Part shown: positions 1 through 7,699 of the stretch, one piece after another
Position numbering within the stretch: position 1 is the stretch's first letter
Layout: each line of letters begins with the position of its first letter
DNA from: JAIBJN01 sp963830885
GTDB lineage: Bacteria > Actinomycetota > Thermoleophilia > Gaiellales > Gaiellaceae
Assembly (NCBI GenBank): GCA_963830885.1
Contig: CAWHOA010000028.1
Coordinates: 62,001 to 126,000, forward strand
Direction: 5' to 3'
DNA length: 64,000 nt
Position numbers and translations under genes: made by a program
The notes under the pieces: model-generated
Databases searched by the model: none
What the model was told of the DNA's origin: nothing
What the model saw: the letters and a program-made list of their open reading frames with translations, nothing else

Positions 1-90
1 GGCCAGGGTCGCGCGCGGCGGCAGGCCGAAGGTGGCGCTGTCCAGGTAGCCGCGCGTGGGCGTGCCTTCGTACTCAGACGGCGCGAGCAA
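1..90 (-). CDS. 5' end of a class V aminotransferase-like gene (partial)
   Basis: Only the first ~30 codons are in the window; the rest lies to the left of base 1. Reading leftward, the frame gives a stretch containing TRGYLDSATFGLPPRATLA. This resembles the N-terminus of class V (PLP-dependent) aminotransferases and cysteine desulfurase-like proteins, where a YLN/DSAxxG motif opens the domain. The only start I see in this frame is a TTG at 90-88, which overlaps the end of the acyl-CoA ligase by 17 nt, so the two genes probably form an operon. Function is tentative because no catalytic lysine region is present. Confidence 0.45.
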   Translation of the reverse strand, partial: MLAPSEYEGTPTRGYLDSATFGLPPRATLA

Positions 91-1966
91 TGGCCTCCAG
101 GGACTCGGGGTTCTCCACGGACGAGAGGTCGCCGGGGTCGGCGCCCAGCGCCTTCGCGCGGACGGCGCGCCTGACGATCTTCGCACTTCGGGTCTTCGGG
201 AGCGCGGGGACGAAGACGACGCGGTCGGGCTTGAACGCCTTGCCGAGCTCCTCGGCGGCGCGCGCGGCCACCTCGGCGGCGAGCTCGTCGCTCGGCTCGT
301 GGCCCGGTGCCGCGACGCAGAAGATCCAGGCGACCTCGCCCTTGACCTCGTGCGGGACTCCGACCGCGGCGGCCTCGGCGACTGCGGGGTGGGCGACGGC
401 GGCGGACTCGAGCTCGGCCGGGCCGATGCGCTTGCCCGCGATGTTGAGCGTGTCGTCGGAGCGCCCGTGCAGGAACCAGTAGCCATCCTCGTCGACCGAA
501 GCCCAGTCGCCGTGCACCCAGACCCCGGGGAAGCGTCGCCAGTACGCGTCGAGATACCGCTCGGGGTCGTGCCAGAAGCCGCGGGTCATGCCCGGGAAGG
601 GCCGGCGGCAGACGAGCTCGCCGACCTCGCCGGTGCCGACCAGCGACTCGCCCTCGGCATCGACGACGTCCATCGCCATCCCGAGCGCGGGCCCGCCCAG
701 GGAGCACTCCTTGATCGGCGTCGCCGGCGTCGGTGAGAGGAAGCACGCCGCCACCTCGGTCCCCCCGGAGCAGTTGATGATCGGACAGCGGCGACCGCCC
801 ACGTGCTCGAAGAGCCAGCGATAGGGGTCGGGGTTCCACGGCTCGCCGGTCGTCACGAGGATCCGGAGGGACGAGAGGTCGGCCTCGGGCTCGCCATGGG
901 GGATGAGAGCGCGGACGAGGGTCGGCGAGAGGCCGAGCACCGAGACGCGCTCGGACTCGACGAGCCGCCAGAGGCGGTCCGCGGGCCGATCGGGTGCGCC
1001 CTCCGCAAAGACGAGCGTGCAGCCCAGGGCGCCGCCGCCCACGACGGCCCACGGGCCCATGATCCAGCCCATGTCAGTGGAGAAGTGGAGGACGTCCTCC
1101 GGGTGCACGTCGGCCTGATAGGCGACCTCGCGGGCGATCGAGACGAGGAAGCCGCCCTGGACGTGCAGGACCCCCTTCGGCTTCCCGGTCGTGCCGGAGG
1201 TGTAGGTGAGGAGATACGGGTGCTCGGCGTCCACCTCGAGCGGCTCCAGCTCGCCGGGGCTGTCGTCGACGACGGCGCCCCAGCCCGCGTCCCGCTCCCA
1301 GGTGACGACGTGCTCGACGGATGGGGCCTCGCGGACGGCCTCTTCCACGGTCTCTCGCATCGGGAGGCGCGCGCCGCGCCGCAGCGAGTAGTCGGCGGTG
1401 ATGACGACCTTCGCCTCCGAGTCGCGCAGCCGCTGAACGACGGCCGGGGCCGCGAAGCCGGAGAAGAGCGGCACCTGTACGGCGCCGATGTGGGCGCAGG
1501 CGTGCGAGGCGACCGCAACCTCAGGGCTCATGGGCAGGTAGATGGCCACGCGGTCGCCCGGCTCGACGCCGAGGCGGACGAGCCCCTCGGCGAGCCGTGT
1601 GACGTCGCGCGAGAGCTCCGCGAAGGTCAGCTCGCGCCGCGAGGCGTCCTCACCGGCGAAGACCGCGCCGATGCGCGTCGGGTCGCGCTCGGCCCAACGG
1701 TGCACGCAGTTCCGCGCGATCGACAGCGTCGCGCCGGTGAACCAGGTTGTCCATTCCGGCCCGCGCGAGTCGTCGCAGACCCGTTCCCACGGCTGGGAGA
1801 AGTCGAGCCCGAGGTCCTCGACGACCGCGGGCCAGAACCACTCCGGCTCCTCCTGCGAGCGGCGCAGCAGCTCCGTGTAGCTCTCGAGGCCGTGCCGGCG
1901 CATGAGGCGGGTGACGTTCGCGTGCGCGAGCGTCGCCTCGTCGGGCGTCCAGATCACCTCGGTCAC
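74..1966 (-). CDS. AMP-dependent acyl-CoA synthetase (acetyl/acetoacetyl-CoA synthetase-like)
   Basis: A 630-residue member of the ANL superfamily, which activates a carboxylic acid with ATP to an acyl-adenylate and then transfers it to CoA. The P-loop-like motif TSGTTGKPKG lies near residue 256. The motif block HGDWASVDEDGYWFLHGRSDD is followed by the hinge and the NIAGKRIGPAELE segment. A C-terminal PKTRSAKIVRR motif carries the expected catalytic lysine. Length and the N-terminal ACAS-type extension resemble acetyl- and acetoacetyl-CoA synthetases rather than short fatty-acid ligases, but the substrate cannot be read from sequence. It is cytoplasmic, with a PLP enzyme just downstream. It is divergent from the TetR gene, with 177 bp between. 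Confidence 0.9.
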   Translation of the reverse strand: MTEVIWTPDEATLAHANVTRLMRRHGLESYTELLRRSQEEPEWFWPAVVEDLGLDFSQPWERVCDDSRGPEWTTWFTGATLSIARNCVHRWAERDPTRIGAVFAGEDASRRELTFAELSRDVTRLAEGLVRLGVEPGDRVAIYLPMSPEVAVASHACAHIGAVQVPLFSGFAAPAVVQRLRDSEAKVVITADYSLRRGARLPMRETVEEAVREAPSVEHVVTWERDAGWGAVVDDSPGELEPLEVDAEHPYLLTYTSGTTGKPKGVLHVQGGFLVSIAREVAYQADVHPEDVLHFSTDMGWIMGPWAVVGGGALGCTLVFAEGAPDRPADRLWRLVESERVSVLGLSPTLVRALIPHGEPEADLSSLRILVTTGEPWNPDPYRWLFEHVGGRRCPIINCSGGTEVAACFLSPTPATPIKECSLGGPALGMAMDVVDAEGESLVGTGEVGELVCRRPFPGMTRGFWHDPERYLDAYWRRFPGVWVHGDWASVDEDGYWFLHGRSDDTLNIAGKRIGPAELESAAVAHPAVAEAAAVGVPHEVKGEVAWIFCVAAPGHEPSDELAAEVAARAAEELGKAFKPDRVVFVPALPKTRSAKIVRRAVRAKALGADPGDLSSVENPESLEAIARAV

Positions 1967-2099
1967 GGAAGCCGAAGTCTAGGAGGGTTTGGCAGGCAAC
2001 CTCGATGACCGCTCGTCTCTTTGTGTGAACGGAAGGAAGCAGCAGCTTCCTTCCTCCCTGTCTCAGCCTTTGCGGCTGCGCCGCCGCTGAGAGAGCGGC

Positions 2100-2141
2100 T
2101 TGACAGTGAGTGAACGCTCACCCATAATGAGTGATCACTCA
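2100..2141 (+). promoter_or_regulatory. TetR promoter with two operator palindromes
   Basis: A near-consensus sigma-70 promoter: TTGACA at 2100-2105, a 17-bp spacer, and CATAAT at 2123-2128. Two related dyads overlap it. GTGAG-N6-CTCAC lies at 2106-2121, between the -35 and -10. A perfect TGAGTGATCACTCA lies at 2128-2141, over the -10 and start site. Their centres are 21 bp apart, two helical turns, so two dimers would bind the same DNA face. The start codon at 2144 follows at once, so the mRNA is probably leaderless or nearly so. Autorepression by the adjacent TetR protein is inferred. Confidence 0.8.
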
Positions 2142-2143
2142 GT

Positions 2144-2776
2144 ATGGTGGACGTCGAGACCAAGCCGACCCTGCGCCGTCGCATCATCGAGGCGGCCGAC
2201 ACGCTCATCCGCGAGCAGGGCCTCTCCGGCGCGACCACACGCGAGATCGCCCGCGCGGCCGGGTGCGCCGAGGGCTCGATCTACGTCCACTTCGAGGACA
2301 AGATCGACCTCGTCATCGCGGTTGTCGTCGAGCGCGAGCCGTACTTCGCCGACCTGCTCGAGCTGCCGGCGCGCGCGGGCGAGAACACCGTCGAGGCGAA
2401 CCTCGTCCCCTGGGTCGAGGAGCTCGTGAGCCTGATGCGCGACAACCAGCCGATCTTCTTCGCGCTCATGAGCGACCGCAGCGTCTTCGCCCGCTTCAAG
2501 GAACGGGTCCGCGAGCGGCAGACAGGCCTCGTCGCCGTCTTCAAGGCGGCGGCCGACTACGTCCGCGCCGAGCAGGAGCTCGGGCGCGTCGACGTGCGCG
2601 TCCAGCCCGAGGTCGTCGCCACGATCCTGATCGGAGCGGCCCGCGACCACACGTTTACTCGCACGCTGGCCGGGATCGATGCTCCGTCGGCCGACGGGTT
2701 CGCACGGGAGCTCGTCCGGACCGTCGTCCACGGCCTCGCGCCGACACCAGCGAACGCCGAGGAGGAACCTTCGTGA
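2144..2776 (+). CDS. TetR/AcrR family transcriptional repressor
   Basis: A 210-residue protein with the TetR N-terminal helix-turn-helix at residues ~9-58. The recognition region reads TTREIARAAGCAEGSIYVHF, typical of the family. The C-terminal helical ligand-binding domain is not assignable to a known inducer. The ATG at 2144 sits at the edge of the operator-bearing promoter, and the gene overlaps the downstream exporter by 4 bp (GTGA). The standard inference is a repressor that controls its own operon and is released by a substrate of the pump. Confidence 0.93.
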   Translation: MVDVETKPTLRRRIIEAADTLIREQGLSGATTREIARAAGCAEGSIYVHFEDKIDLVIAVVVEREPYFADLLELPARAGENTVEANLVPWVEELVSLMRDNQPIFFALMSDRSVFARFKERVRERQTGLVAVFKAAADYVRAEQELGRVDVRVQPEVVATILIGAARDHTFTRTLAGIDAPSADGFARELVRTVVHGLAPTPANAEEEPS

Positions 2777-4206
2777 AGGCCCGCATCTTCGCCGACGAGA
2801 ACCGCAAGTGGTGGACCCTGGGAGCGCTCTCGTTCGCGCTCTTCATGATCATGCTCGACAACACGGTCGTGAACGTCGCGCTCCCGTCGATCCAGCGCGA
2901 CCTAGGGATCGGCCTCTCCGAGCTCGAGTGGACCGTGAACGCCTACGCGCTCACCTTCGCCGTGCTCATGCTCACGGGCGGCAAGCTCGCGGACTTCCTC
3001 GGGCGCCGCCGCATCTTCCTGATCGGGCTCGTGACCTTCACCATCTCGTCGCTCGCCTGCGGTCTCGCCGCGACCGGCGGAACGCTGATCGGCGCGCGCA
3101 CGGTGCAGGGCATCGGCGCGGCGTTGATGTTGCCGGCGACGCTCTCGATCATCTCCGCGACGTTCCCGGCGCACCAGCGTGGGATGGCAATCGGCATCTG
3201 GGCGGGCGTCTCCGCGATGGCGCTGGCGATCGGTCCGCTCATCGGCGGGCTCATCACCGAGCACATCAACTGGAGCTGGATCTTCTTCGTGAACGTCCCC
3301 ATCGGCGTCCTCGGGCTGATCGTGGGGCGGCTCGTCATCAAGGAGTCGCGCGACACCTCCGCGGAGCAGCGGCTCGACTTCCCGGGTCTCCTTGCCTCCG
3401 CGATCGGGCTCTTCGCGCTCACGTTCGCCCTCATCGAGGCGAACTCGTACGGCTGGACCGACCCGATGATCATCGGCCTCTTCGTCCTCTCGGCAGTCTC
3501 GCTCGCCGCCTTCGTCCTGCTCGAGCTGCACCAGCGCTCGCCGATGCTCGACCTCTCGCTCTTCCGCAGCTCGACCTTTGCCGGCGCGAACGTGGTCGCC
3601 CTGCTCGTCACGCTCGCCATGTTCGGCGTCTTCTTCTTCATGTCGATCTACATGCAGAACATCCTCGGCTACTCGGCCACCAAGACGGGCGCCGCGTTCC
3701 TGCCGATGACGATCCTGATCATCCTGATCGCGCCGATCTCCGGGAAGGCGTCCGACCGGATCGGCTCGCGGGCGCTCATGACCGCCGGAATGCTCTGCCT
3801 CTCGGCGTCGCTGATCGTGTTCTCCCGGCTGGGCCTCGACTCGACCTTCTGGGACATCCTCCCGGGCCTCGTCGTGGGCGGGTTCGGCATGGCGCTCGTG
3901 ATGACGCCGATGACCGCGGCCGCGCTGGGCTCGGTTCCCGTGGAGAAGTCGGGCGTCGGCTCGGGCGTTCTCAACACCTTCCGCCAGCTGGGTGGCGCGC
4001 TCGGGATTGCGGTCATGGGCGCGATCGTCGCCTCATACGTGGATCTCGGCGCGGGTCGGCCCGATCCGTCCTCGTTCATCGACGGCTTCCAGGCCGCCCT
4101 CCGGGTCAGCGCCGTCTTCGCCCTGATCGGCGCCGTCGTCGCCGTCACGACGATCCGGAAGCACCGGCACATGGACGCCGGCGAGCTCGCCGAGGCGGCC
4201 GCGTGA
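2773..4206 (+). CDS. MFS drug exporter, DHA2 (EmrB/QacA-like, 14-TM) family
   Basis: A 477-residue polytopic membrane protein starting with GTG at 2773, translationally coupled to the TetR gene. Family signs: the first helix contains LDNTVVNVALPSIQ (motif D1-like in DHA2 pumps), motif A appears as GGKLADFLGRRR near residue 75, and motif C-like AIGPLIGG appears near residue 155. About 14 hydrophobic segments can be counted, which separates DHA2 from the 12-TM DHA1 group. Proton-driven efflux of hydrophobic or cationic compounds is the family function; the substrate is unknown. Co-transcription with a TetR regulator supports inducible efflux. Confidence 0.92.
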   Translation: MKARIFADENRKWWTLGALSFALFMIMLDNTVVNVALPSIQRDLGIGLSELEWTVNAYALTFAVLMLTGGKLADFLGRRRIFLIGLVTFTISSLACGLAATGGTLIGARTVQGIGAALMLPATLSIISATFPAHQRGMAIGIWAGVSAMALAIGPLIGGLITEHINWSWIFFVNVPIGVLGLIVGRLVIKESRDTSAEQRLDFPGLLASAIGLFALTFALIEANSYGWTDPMIIGLFVLSAVSLAAFVLLELHQRSPMLDLSLFRSSTFAGANVVALLVTLAMFGVFFFMSIYMQNILGYSATKTGAAFLPMTILIILIAPISGKASDRIGSRALMTAGMLCLSASLIVFSRLGLDSTFWDILPGLVVGGFGMALVMTPMTAAALGSVPVEKSGVGSGVLNTFRQLGGALGIAVMGAIVASYVDLGAGRPDPSSFIDGFQAALRVSAVFALIGAVVAVTTIRKHRHMDAGELAEAAA

Positions 4207-4286
4207 GCGTCCGGTTGCAAGGATTCTCTCGCCGCTCTTGAGCGAGCAGCACGTTCAGTCCGTAGGAGGGAAGTAGGCGAACGGTA

Positions 4287-4433
4287 TGACCGCTTCACGA
4301 GCGGTCAATCGGCTCCGAACGAGGGATAGACGAACGCGGCGTTTTCGCCGACGCTTCGTTCATGTTCAGAAAAGGCGACAACCCGGAGACTTCGGCTCTG
4401 CGGCCCAGCCGATGCCTCCGGGTTGGTGTCGCC
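4287..4433 (+). other. Run of three hairpins, possible structured RNA or long leader
   Basis: The 367-bp gap between the exporter and the XRE-TPR gene holds no convincing ORF but three consecutive inverted repeats. TGACCGCT/AGCGGTCA with a 5-nt loop lies at 4287-4307. A GGCG-TTTT-CGCC hairpin with extra CGAA/TTCG pairing lies at 4331-4358. A long stem pairs GGCGACAACCCGGAG (4374-4388) with CTCCGGGTTGGTGTCGCC (4416-4433), broken by a 3-nt bulge and enclosing a TCGGCT/AGCCGA inner stem. No T-tract follows, so a simple terminator is not obvious. I do not recognise a known riboswitch consensus. It could be a non-coding RNA, an mRNA leader, or the 3' structure of the exporter transcript. Confidence 0.4.
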
Positions 4434-4531
4434 GGGAATTGGCGCGCCTCCCGCACCCCTCTTGCCTGGCGTCTGGCAGAAGTGCGGAACGGATCTGACT
4501 ATAGCCCAGTCATCCTGGAAGTCAAGTAGGC

Positions 4532-4559
4532 TTGTGAAGTAACTTTCCGCTCGTATAGT
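4532..4559 (+). promoter_or_regulatory. Putative sigma-70-type promoter of the XRE-TPR gene
   Basis: TTGTGA at 4532-4537, a 16-bp spacer and TATAGT at 4554-4559, ending 14 bp before the ATG at 4574. An AGGAG lies at 4567-4571, only 2 nt from the ATG, so transcription probably starts close to the Shine-Dalgarno. The stretch is noticeably more AT-rich than its surroundings. Confidence 0.55.
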
Positions 4560-4573
4560 TCACCTTAGGAGCC

Positions 4574-5914
4574 ATGTCCGAGTACGCCGCACTCACCCGC
4601 ACCGCCGCACCCGCCCGCATCTCGCTGGGCGACCGCGTGCGCCAGCTCCGCATCGCGCGGGGCCTGACCCAGACCGACCTTGCCGGCGATCGCTTCTCCA
4701 AGGAGTACGTGAGCCAGATCGAGCGGGGGAAGACCCGTCCGACCGCGGAGACGATCGAGTGGCTCGCCGCGCGGCTCGGCGTCGACTCGACGTTCCTCGA
4801 GATCGGTGTCTCCTCGAGCGAGCGCGCCCGCGTCGAGAGCGTGATCGTCCGCGCCGAGGCCTCGATCGAGCAGGCCGACTACGCCGAGGCGCTGGAGGCG
4901 CTCGACAAGCTCGAGCCGGATCTGGCGGCGGTCGCCGCCCCCGAGCTCGAGCTCCGCGCGATCCTCGCCTCCGCCTGGGCGCGCCTGTACCTGGGCGAAG
5001 TCCGCCGGGCGATCGAGGACCTCGACCGAGGCCGGACGATCGCGGAGTCGCCGTCGTTCTCGGACGTCGATCGCGCGGAGGTGCTGTTCCGCCTCGCGAC
5101 CTGTCGCTACAAGCTCAACTCGATCTCGACCGCCCTGGCGCTCTACAGCCAGGCGCTCGACCTCGTCGAGCGGTCGGGGCTCCCCGCCGACCGGCTTCGC
5201 TCCCACGTCCTCCAATGGCGTTCCCGCTGCTACCGGCGGCAGCGCGACTGGGAGGCGGCGCGGGAGGACGTCGAGCGCGCCCTCGAGCTCGCCGAGGGCC
5301 TGAACGACCGCAGCACGATGGCGAACGCGTACTTCCAGGCCTCCCTCGTCGCCGAGCGCACCGGCCACTGGGTCGTCGCGCGCTCCCATGCGGAGAAGGC
5401 CAGGGGCATCTACGAGGAGCTCCGCGACCAGTCGAACGTCGGCAAGCTCCTCAACGAGATCGGCGCCCTCAACTTCCAGCTCGGGAAGCCCGAGGACGCG
5501 ATCGCGTACCTGAAGGAGTCCTTCAAGGTCCTTCTGGACGTGGGCGACGACATCGACGCCGCCCGAGTCATCTCGTCACTCGCCCAGGTGCATCTCCGCA
5601 CCGGCAAGGTCGAGCTCGCCGAGGAGCAGGCGCGACAGGCGCTGGACATGCTCCGGGGGCGGGAAGACCACATCGACGAGATCGGCAACGCGCAGCTCGT
5701 CCTGGGACGCGCGTTGCTCGAACAGGACAAGCTCGAAGAGGCAGAGGAGGCGTTCGCCTCCTCCGAAGCGAGCTTCGATCAGCTGTCCTCCACCAGCCAT
5801 CGCGCCGCAACCTGGATCGCCCAGGGCGATCTTCTGGCGCGGAGGGGCGACGACCGGCAGGCGGCCAGGCAGTTTCGCCGCGCGGCCGAGGCGCTCCAGG
5901 ACTTCCACTTCTAA
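4574..5914 (+). CDS. XRE-family HTH regulator with C-terminal TPR array (RRNPP-like)
   Basis: A 446-residue protein. Residues ~16-70 form a classic XRE/HTH_3 domain: LGDRVRQLRIARGLTQTDLA, then SKEYVSQIERGKTRP, then AARLGV. From about residue 80 to the end the protein is continuous helical repeat, with TPR-like spacing of Ala/Leu/Tyr (for example YAEALEALDKLEPDLA and AIAYLKESFKVLLDVGD). HTH plus TPRs is the architecture of PlcR, ComR, Rgg and AimR-type regulators, which bind a short imported peptide in the TPR groove. A tiny gene encoding an export-signal peptide starts 15 bp after the stop. Peptide control is inferred from this arrangement; TPRs can also bind other partners. Promoter-like elements lie just upstream. 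Confidence 0.88.
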   Translation: MSEYAALTRTAAPARISLGDRVRQLRIARGLTQTDLAGDRFSKEYVSQIERGKTRPTAETIEWLAARLGVDSTFLEIGVSSSERARVESVIVRAEASIEQADYAEALEALDKLEPDLAAVAAPELELRAILASAWARLYLGEVRRAIEDLDRGRTIAESPSFSDVDRAEVLFRLATCRYKLNSISTALALYSQALDLVERSGLPADRLRSHVLQWRSRCYRRQRDWEAAREDVERALELAEGLNDRSTMANAYFQASLVAERTGHWVVARSHAEKARGIYEELRDQSNVGKLLNEIGALNFQLGKPEDAIAYLKESFKVLLDVGDDIDAARVISSLAQVHLRTGKVELAEEQARQALDMLRGREDHIDEIGNAQLVLGRALLEQDKLEEAEEAFASSEASFDQLSSTSHRAATWIAQGDLLARRGDDRQAARQFRRAAEALQDFHF

Positions 5915-5929
5915 AAGGAGGTGACGACT

Positions 5930-6016
5930 GTGAAGGTGAAGGCTCTCCTGACGCTGACCGCTCTGGTCGCGTTCCTCGCGCCGCTGGCCGGCTTCGGCCA
6001 TTTCGACGGCAACTAG
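5930..6016 (+). CDS. Small secreted peptide precursor, candidate signalling peptide
   Basis: A 28-codon ORF with GTG start at 5930 (alternative GTG at 5936). The precursor begins with a Lys-x-Lys basic end, continues with a hydrophobic core containing LLTLTALVAFLAPLA, and ends GFGHFDGN before TAG. This is the plan of a Sec signal peptide followed by a very short mature tail. The Shine-Dalgarno AAGGAGGTGA at 5915-5924 is essentially a full match to the 16S anti-SD with 5-nt spacing, stronger than almost any other in the window, so translation is very likely. It lies 15 bp downstream of the XRE-TPR gene, like Phr, PapR or NprX peptides behind their receptors. No homologue is recognised; the role as ligand is inference. 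Confidence 0.65.
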   Translation: MKVKALLTLTALVAFLAPLAGFGHFDGN

Positions 6017-6223
6017 AACGCGGCATCGCCCCAGTAGCACCAGGGAGGGGCGGACCGCGACGAGGTCAGGCCTCGCAGCGATCGCAGCCCCCTGCGGCAA
6101 GACGTCGGCACCGCCTGAGACCCCCTGTGGGTCGGCCACTATCGACGGCCGCCAGACGGTCGGGAAGGATGTCCCGTGTGGGCGTCGAATTTCTCCGGCG
6201 CGCGACCAGAGATCTCTTCGACG

Positions 6224-6325
6224 ATGCACGAGCGTCCTTCCCTCCGTCCACTCGCCCCGCTCCTCGGCGTTCTCGCGGCCATGTGGCTCGCGGCACTCGC
6301 GATGCTCGCCCAGCACCTCGTCTAG
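6224..6325 (+). CDS. Possible 33-residue single-pass membrane peptide
   Basis: In the 375-bp gap before the sulfurtransferase an ATG at 6224 opens a 33-codon frame. A short basic N-terminus (MHERPSLRP) is followed by one hydrophobic segment (LLGVLAAMWLAALAMLA) and ends QHLV. No good Shine-Dalgarno precedes it, so coding status is uncertain. It would be the second small hydrophobic ORF behind the XRE-TPR gene. The rest of 6017-6391 shows only a GACCC/GGGTC hairpin near 6118-6133 and no other convincing gene. Confidence 0.25.
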   Translation: MHERPSLRPLAPLLGVLAAMWLAALAMLAQHLV

Positions 6326-6391
6326 CGTACGCAGCGGTCCTTCGCTACTGTTCGCTTCACTTTCTGAAGCAACGTCCCCTGGAGGTGCCGC

Positions 6392-7243
6392 ATGGCGCAG
6401 AACGGATACGCGAATGCCGTGCTCGTCACGACCGAGTGGCTAGCCGAGCATCTCGGCGACGACGGGCTCGTCGTCGCGGAAGTCGACGAGAACCCAGACC
6501 TGTACGACGAGGGCCACATCCCCGGCGCCGTCAAGCTGCACTGGCGCGAGGACCTGCAGGATCCCGTGGAGCGGGACATCGTCGACCGCGAGACCTTCGA
6601 GCAGGTGCTCGGCGAGCGCGGGATCGGCAACGCGACCGCCGTCGTCCTCTACGGCGACAAGAACAACTGGTTCGCCGCCTACGCGTACTGGTACCTCAAG
6701 GTCTACGGGCACGGCGACGTCCGCATCCTCGACGGGGGGCGCCAGAAGTGGATCGACGAGGGGCGGGACCTCACCACCGATGTCGCCGCGGCGGCTGCGC
6801 AGTCGTACTCCGCCTCGGAGCGCGACGAGACCATCCGCGCCTACCGCGACCAGGTCCGTGAGTGGGTCGAGGGCGGCGGCTCGGCGCTCGTCGACGTGCG
6901 CTCGCCGGGCGAGTACGCGGGCGACCTGATCGCGCCGCCCGGCTACGAGCAGGAGGGCGCGCAGCGCGGCGGCCACATTCCGAGCGCCGTGTCCATCCCC
7001 TGGGCCAGCGCCGTCCGCGACGACGGTACCTTCAAGCCGGCCGACGAGCTCCGCGAGCTCTACGGCGGCAAGGGCGTCACGCCCGACGGGCCCGTGACCG
7101 CCTACTGCCGGATCGGCGAGCGGTCGGCCCACACCTGGTTCGTGCTCCGCGAGCTCCTCGGCTACGAGGACGTGCGCAACTACGACGGCTCGTGGACCGA
7201 GTGGGGCAACCTGGTCGACGTGCCGATCGAGAAGGGCGCGTAG
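6392..7243 (+). CDS. sseA: Thiosulfate/3-mercaptopyruvate sulfurtransferase (tandem rhodanese)
   Basis: A 283-residue protein of two rhodanese domains (residues ~10-135 and ~155-275). The C-terminal domain carries the active-site loop YCRIGERSAHTW with the catalytic cysteine at about residue 239. The CRxGxRx loop suits thiosulfate as donor better than the CG(S/T)GVT loop of mercaptopyruvate enzymes. The N-terminal domain has no cysteine in the equivalent loop (GDKNNWFAAYAYW), as usual in tandem rhodaneses. GGAGGTG at 6380-6386 precedes the ATG by 5 nt. It transfers sulfane sulfur to cyanide or thiol acceptors in the cytoplasm. Confidence 0.92.
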   Translation: MAQNGYANAVLVTTEWLAEHLGDDGLVVAEVDENPDLYDEGHIPGAVKLHWREDLQDPVERDIVDRETFEQVLGERGIGNATAVVLYGDKNNWFAAYAYWYLKVYGHGDVRILDGGRQKWIDEGRDLTTDVAAAAAQSYSASERDETIRAYRDQVREWVEGGGSALVDVRSPGEYAGDLIAPPGYEQEGAQRGGHIPSAVSIPWASAVRDDGTFKPADELRELYGGKGVTPDGPVTAYCRIGERSAHTWFVLRELLGYEDVRNYDGSWTEWGNLVDVPIEKGA

Positions 7244-7297
7244 CGGCTCGAAGTCCTGCGGTGTACCCTCGGCTCGTCGTCGAGCCGGGGGTGCGCC

Positions 7298-7699
7298 GTG
7301 CTGAAGGAGTTCAGGGAGTTCCTGCTCCGGGGGAACCTGATCGAGATCGCCGTCGGGCTGGTGCTCGCGCTCGCGTTCACGGCCGTCGTGACCTCCTTCG
7401 TCGAGAATCTGATCACGCCGCTGATCGCCGCCATCTTCGGCCAGCCGGACTTCTCGGGGCTCGACTTCGAGATCAACGGCAGTGTCTTCCGCTACGGCGA
7501 GTTCCTGAACGCCGTGCTCGCGTTCGTCCTGATCGCGGCGGTGCTCTTCTTCCTGGTCGTCAAGCCGCTGAACGCGCTGGCCGCGCGGCGCGCCGGGGAC
7601 GAGGAAGCGTCGACGCGCGAGTGCCCGGAGTGTCTCAGCGATATCCCCGCTGGCGCGCGCCGCTGCGCGCACTGCACGGCCGAGGTCGGGCCGGCCTGA
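7298..7699 (+). CDS. mscL: Large-conductance mechanosensitive channel MscL with C-terminal zinc ribbon
   Basis: A 133-residue protein with GTG start. The N-terminal amphipathic helix LKEFREFLLRGNLIEIAVGL and TM1 are typical of MscL. TM2 follows at residues ~68-90 (NAVLAFVLIAAVLFFLVVK). The channel opens under membrane tension to release solutes in hypo-osmotic shock. Unusually, the C-terminal tail ends in CPEC-x9-CAHC (residues ~109-128), a treble-clef or zinc-ribbon-like pair of CxxC motifs in place of the common charged helical bundle. A role of this tail in gating or assembly is unknown. Confidence 0.92.
   Translation: MLKEFREFLLRGNLIEIAVGLVLALAFTAVVTSFVENLITPLIAAIFGQPDFSGLDFEINGSVFRYGEFLNAVLAFVLIAAVLFFLVVKPLNALAARRAGDEEASTRECPECLSDIPAGARRCAHCTAEVGPA

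Noticed and set aside
4286..4498. 70-codon ORF in the hairpin-rich gap
   Set aside because: Arg-rich, poorly spaced Shine-Dalgarno, covers three strong hairpins; more likely non-coding.
6178..6861. Arg-rich ORF running antiparallel in phase through the sulfurtransferase start
   Set aside because: Composition is that of an out-of-frame shadow; the rhodanese frame is clearly real.
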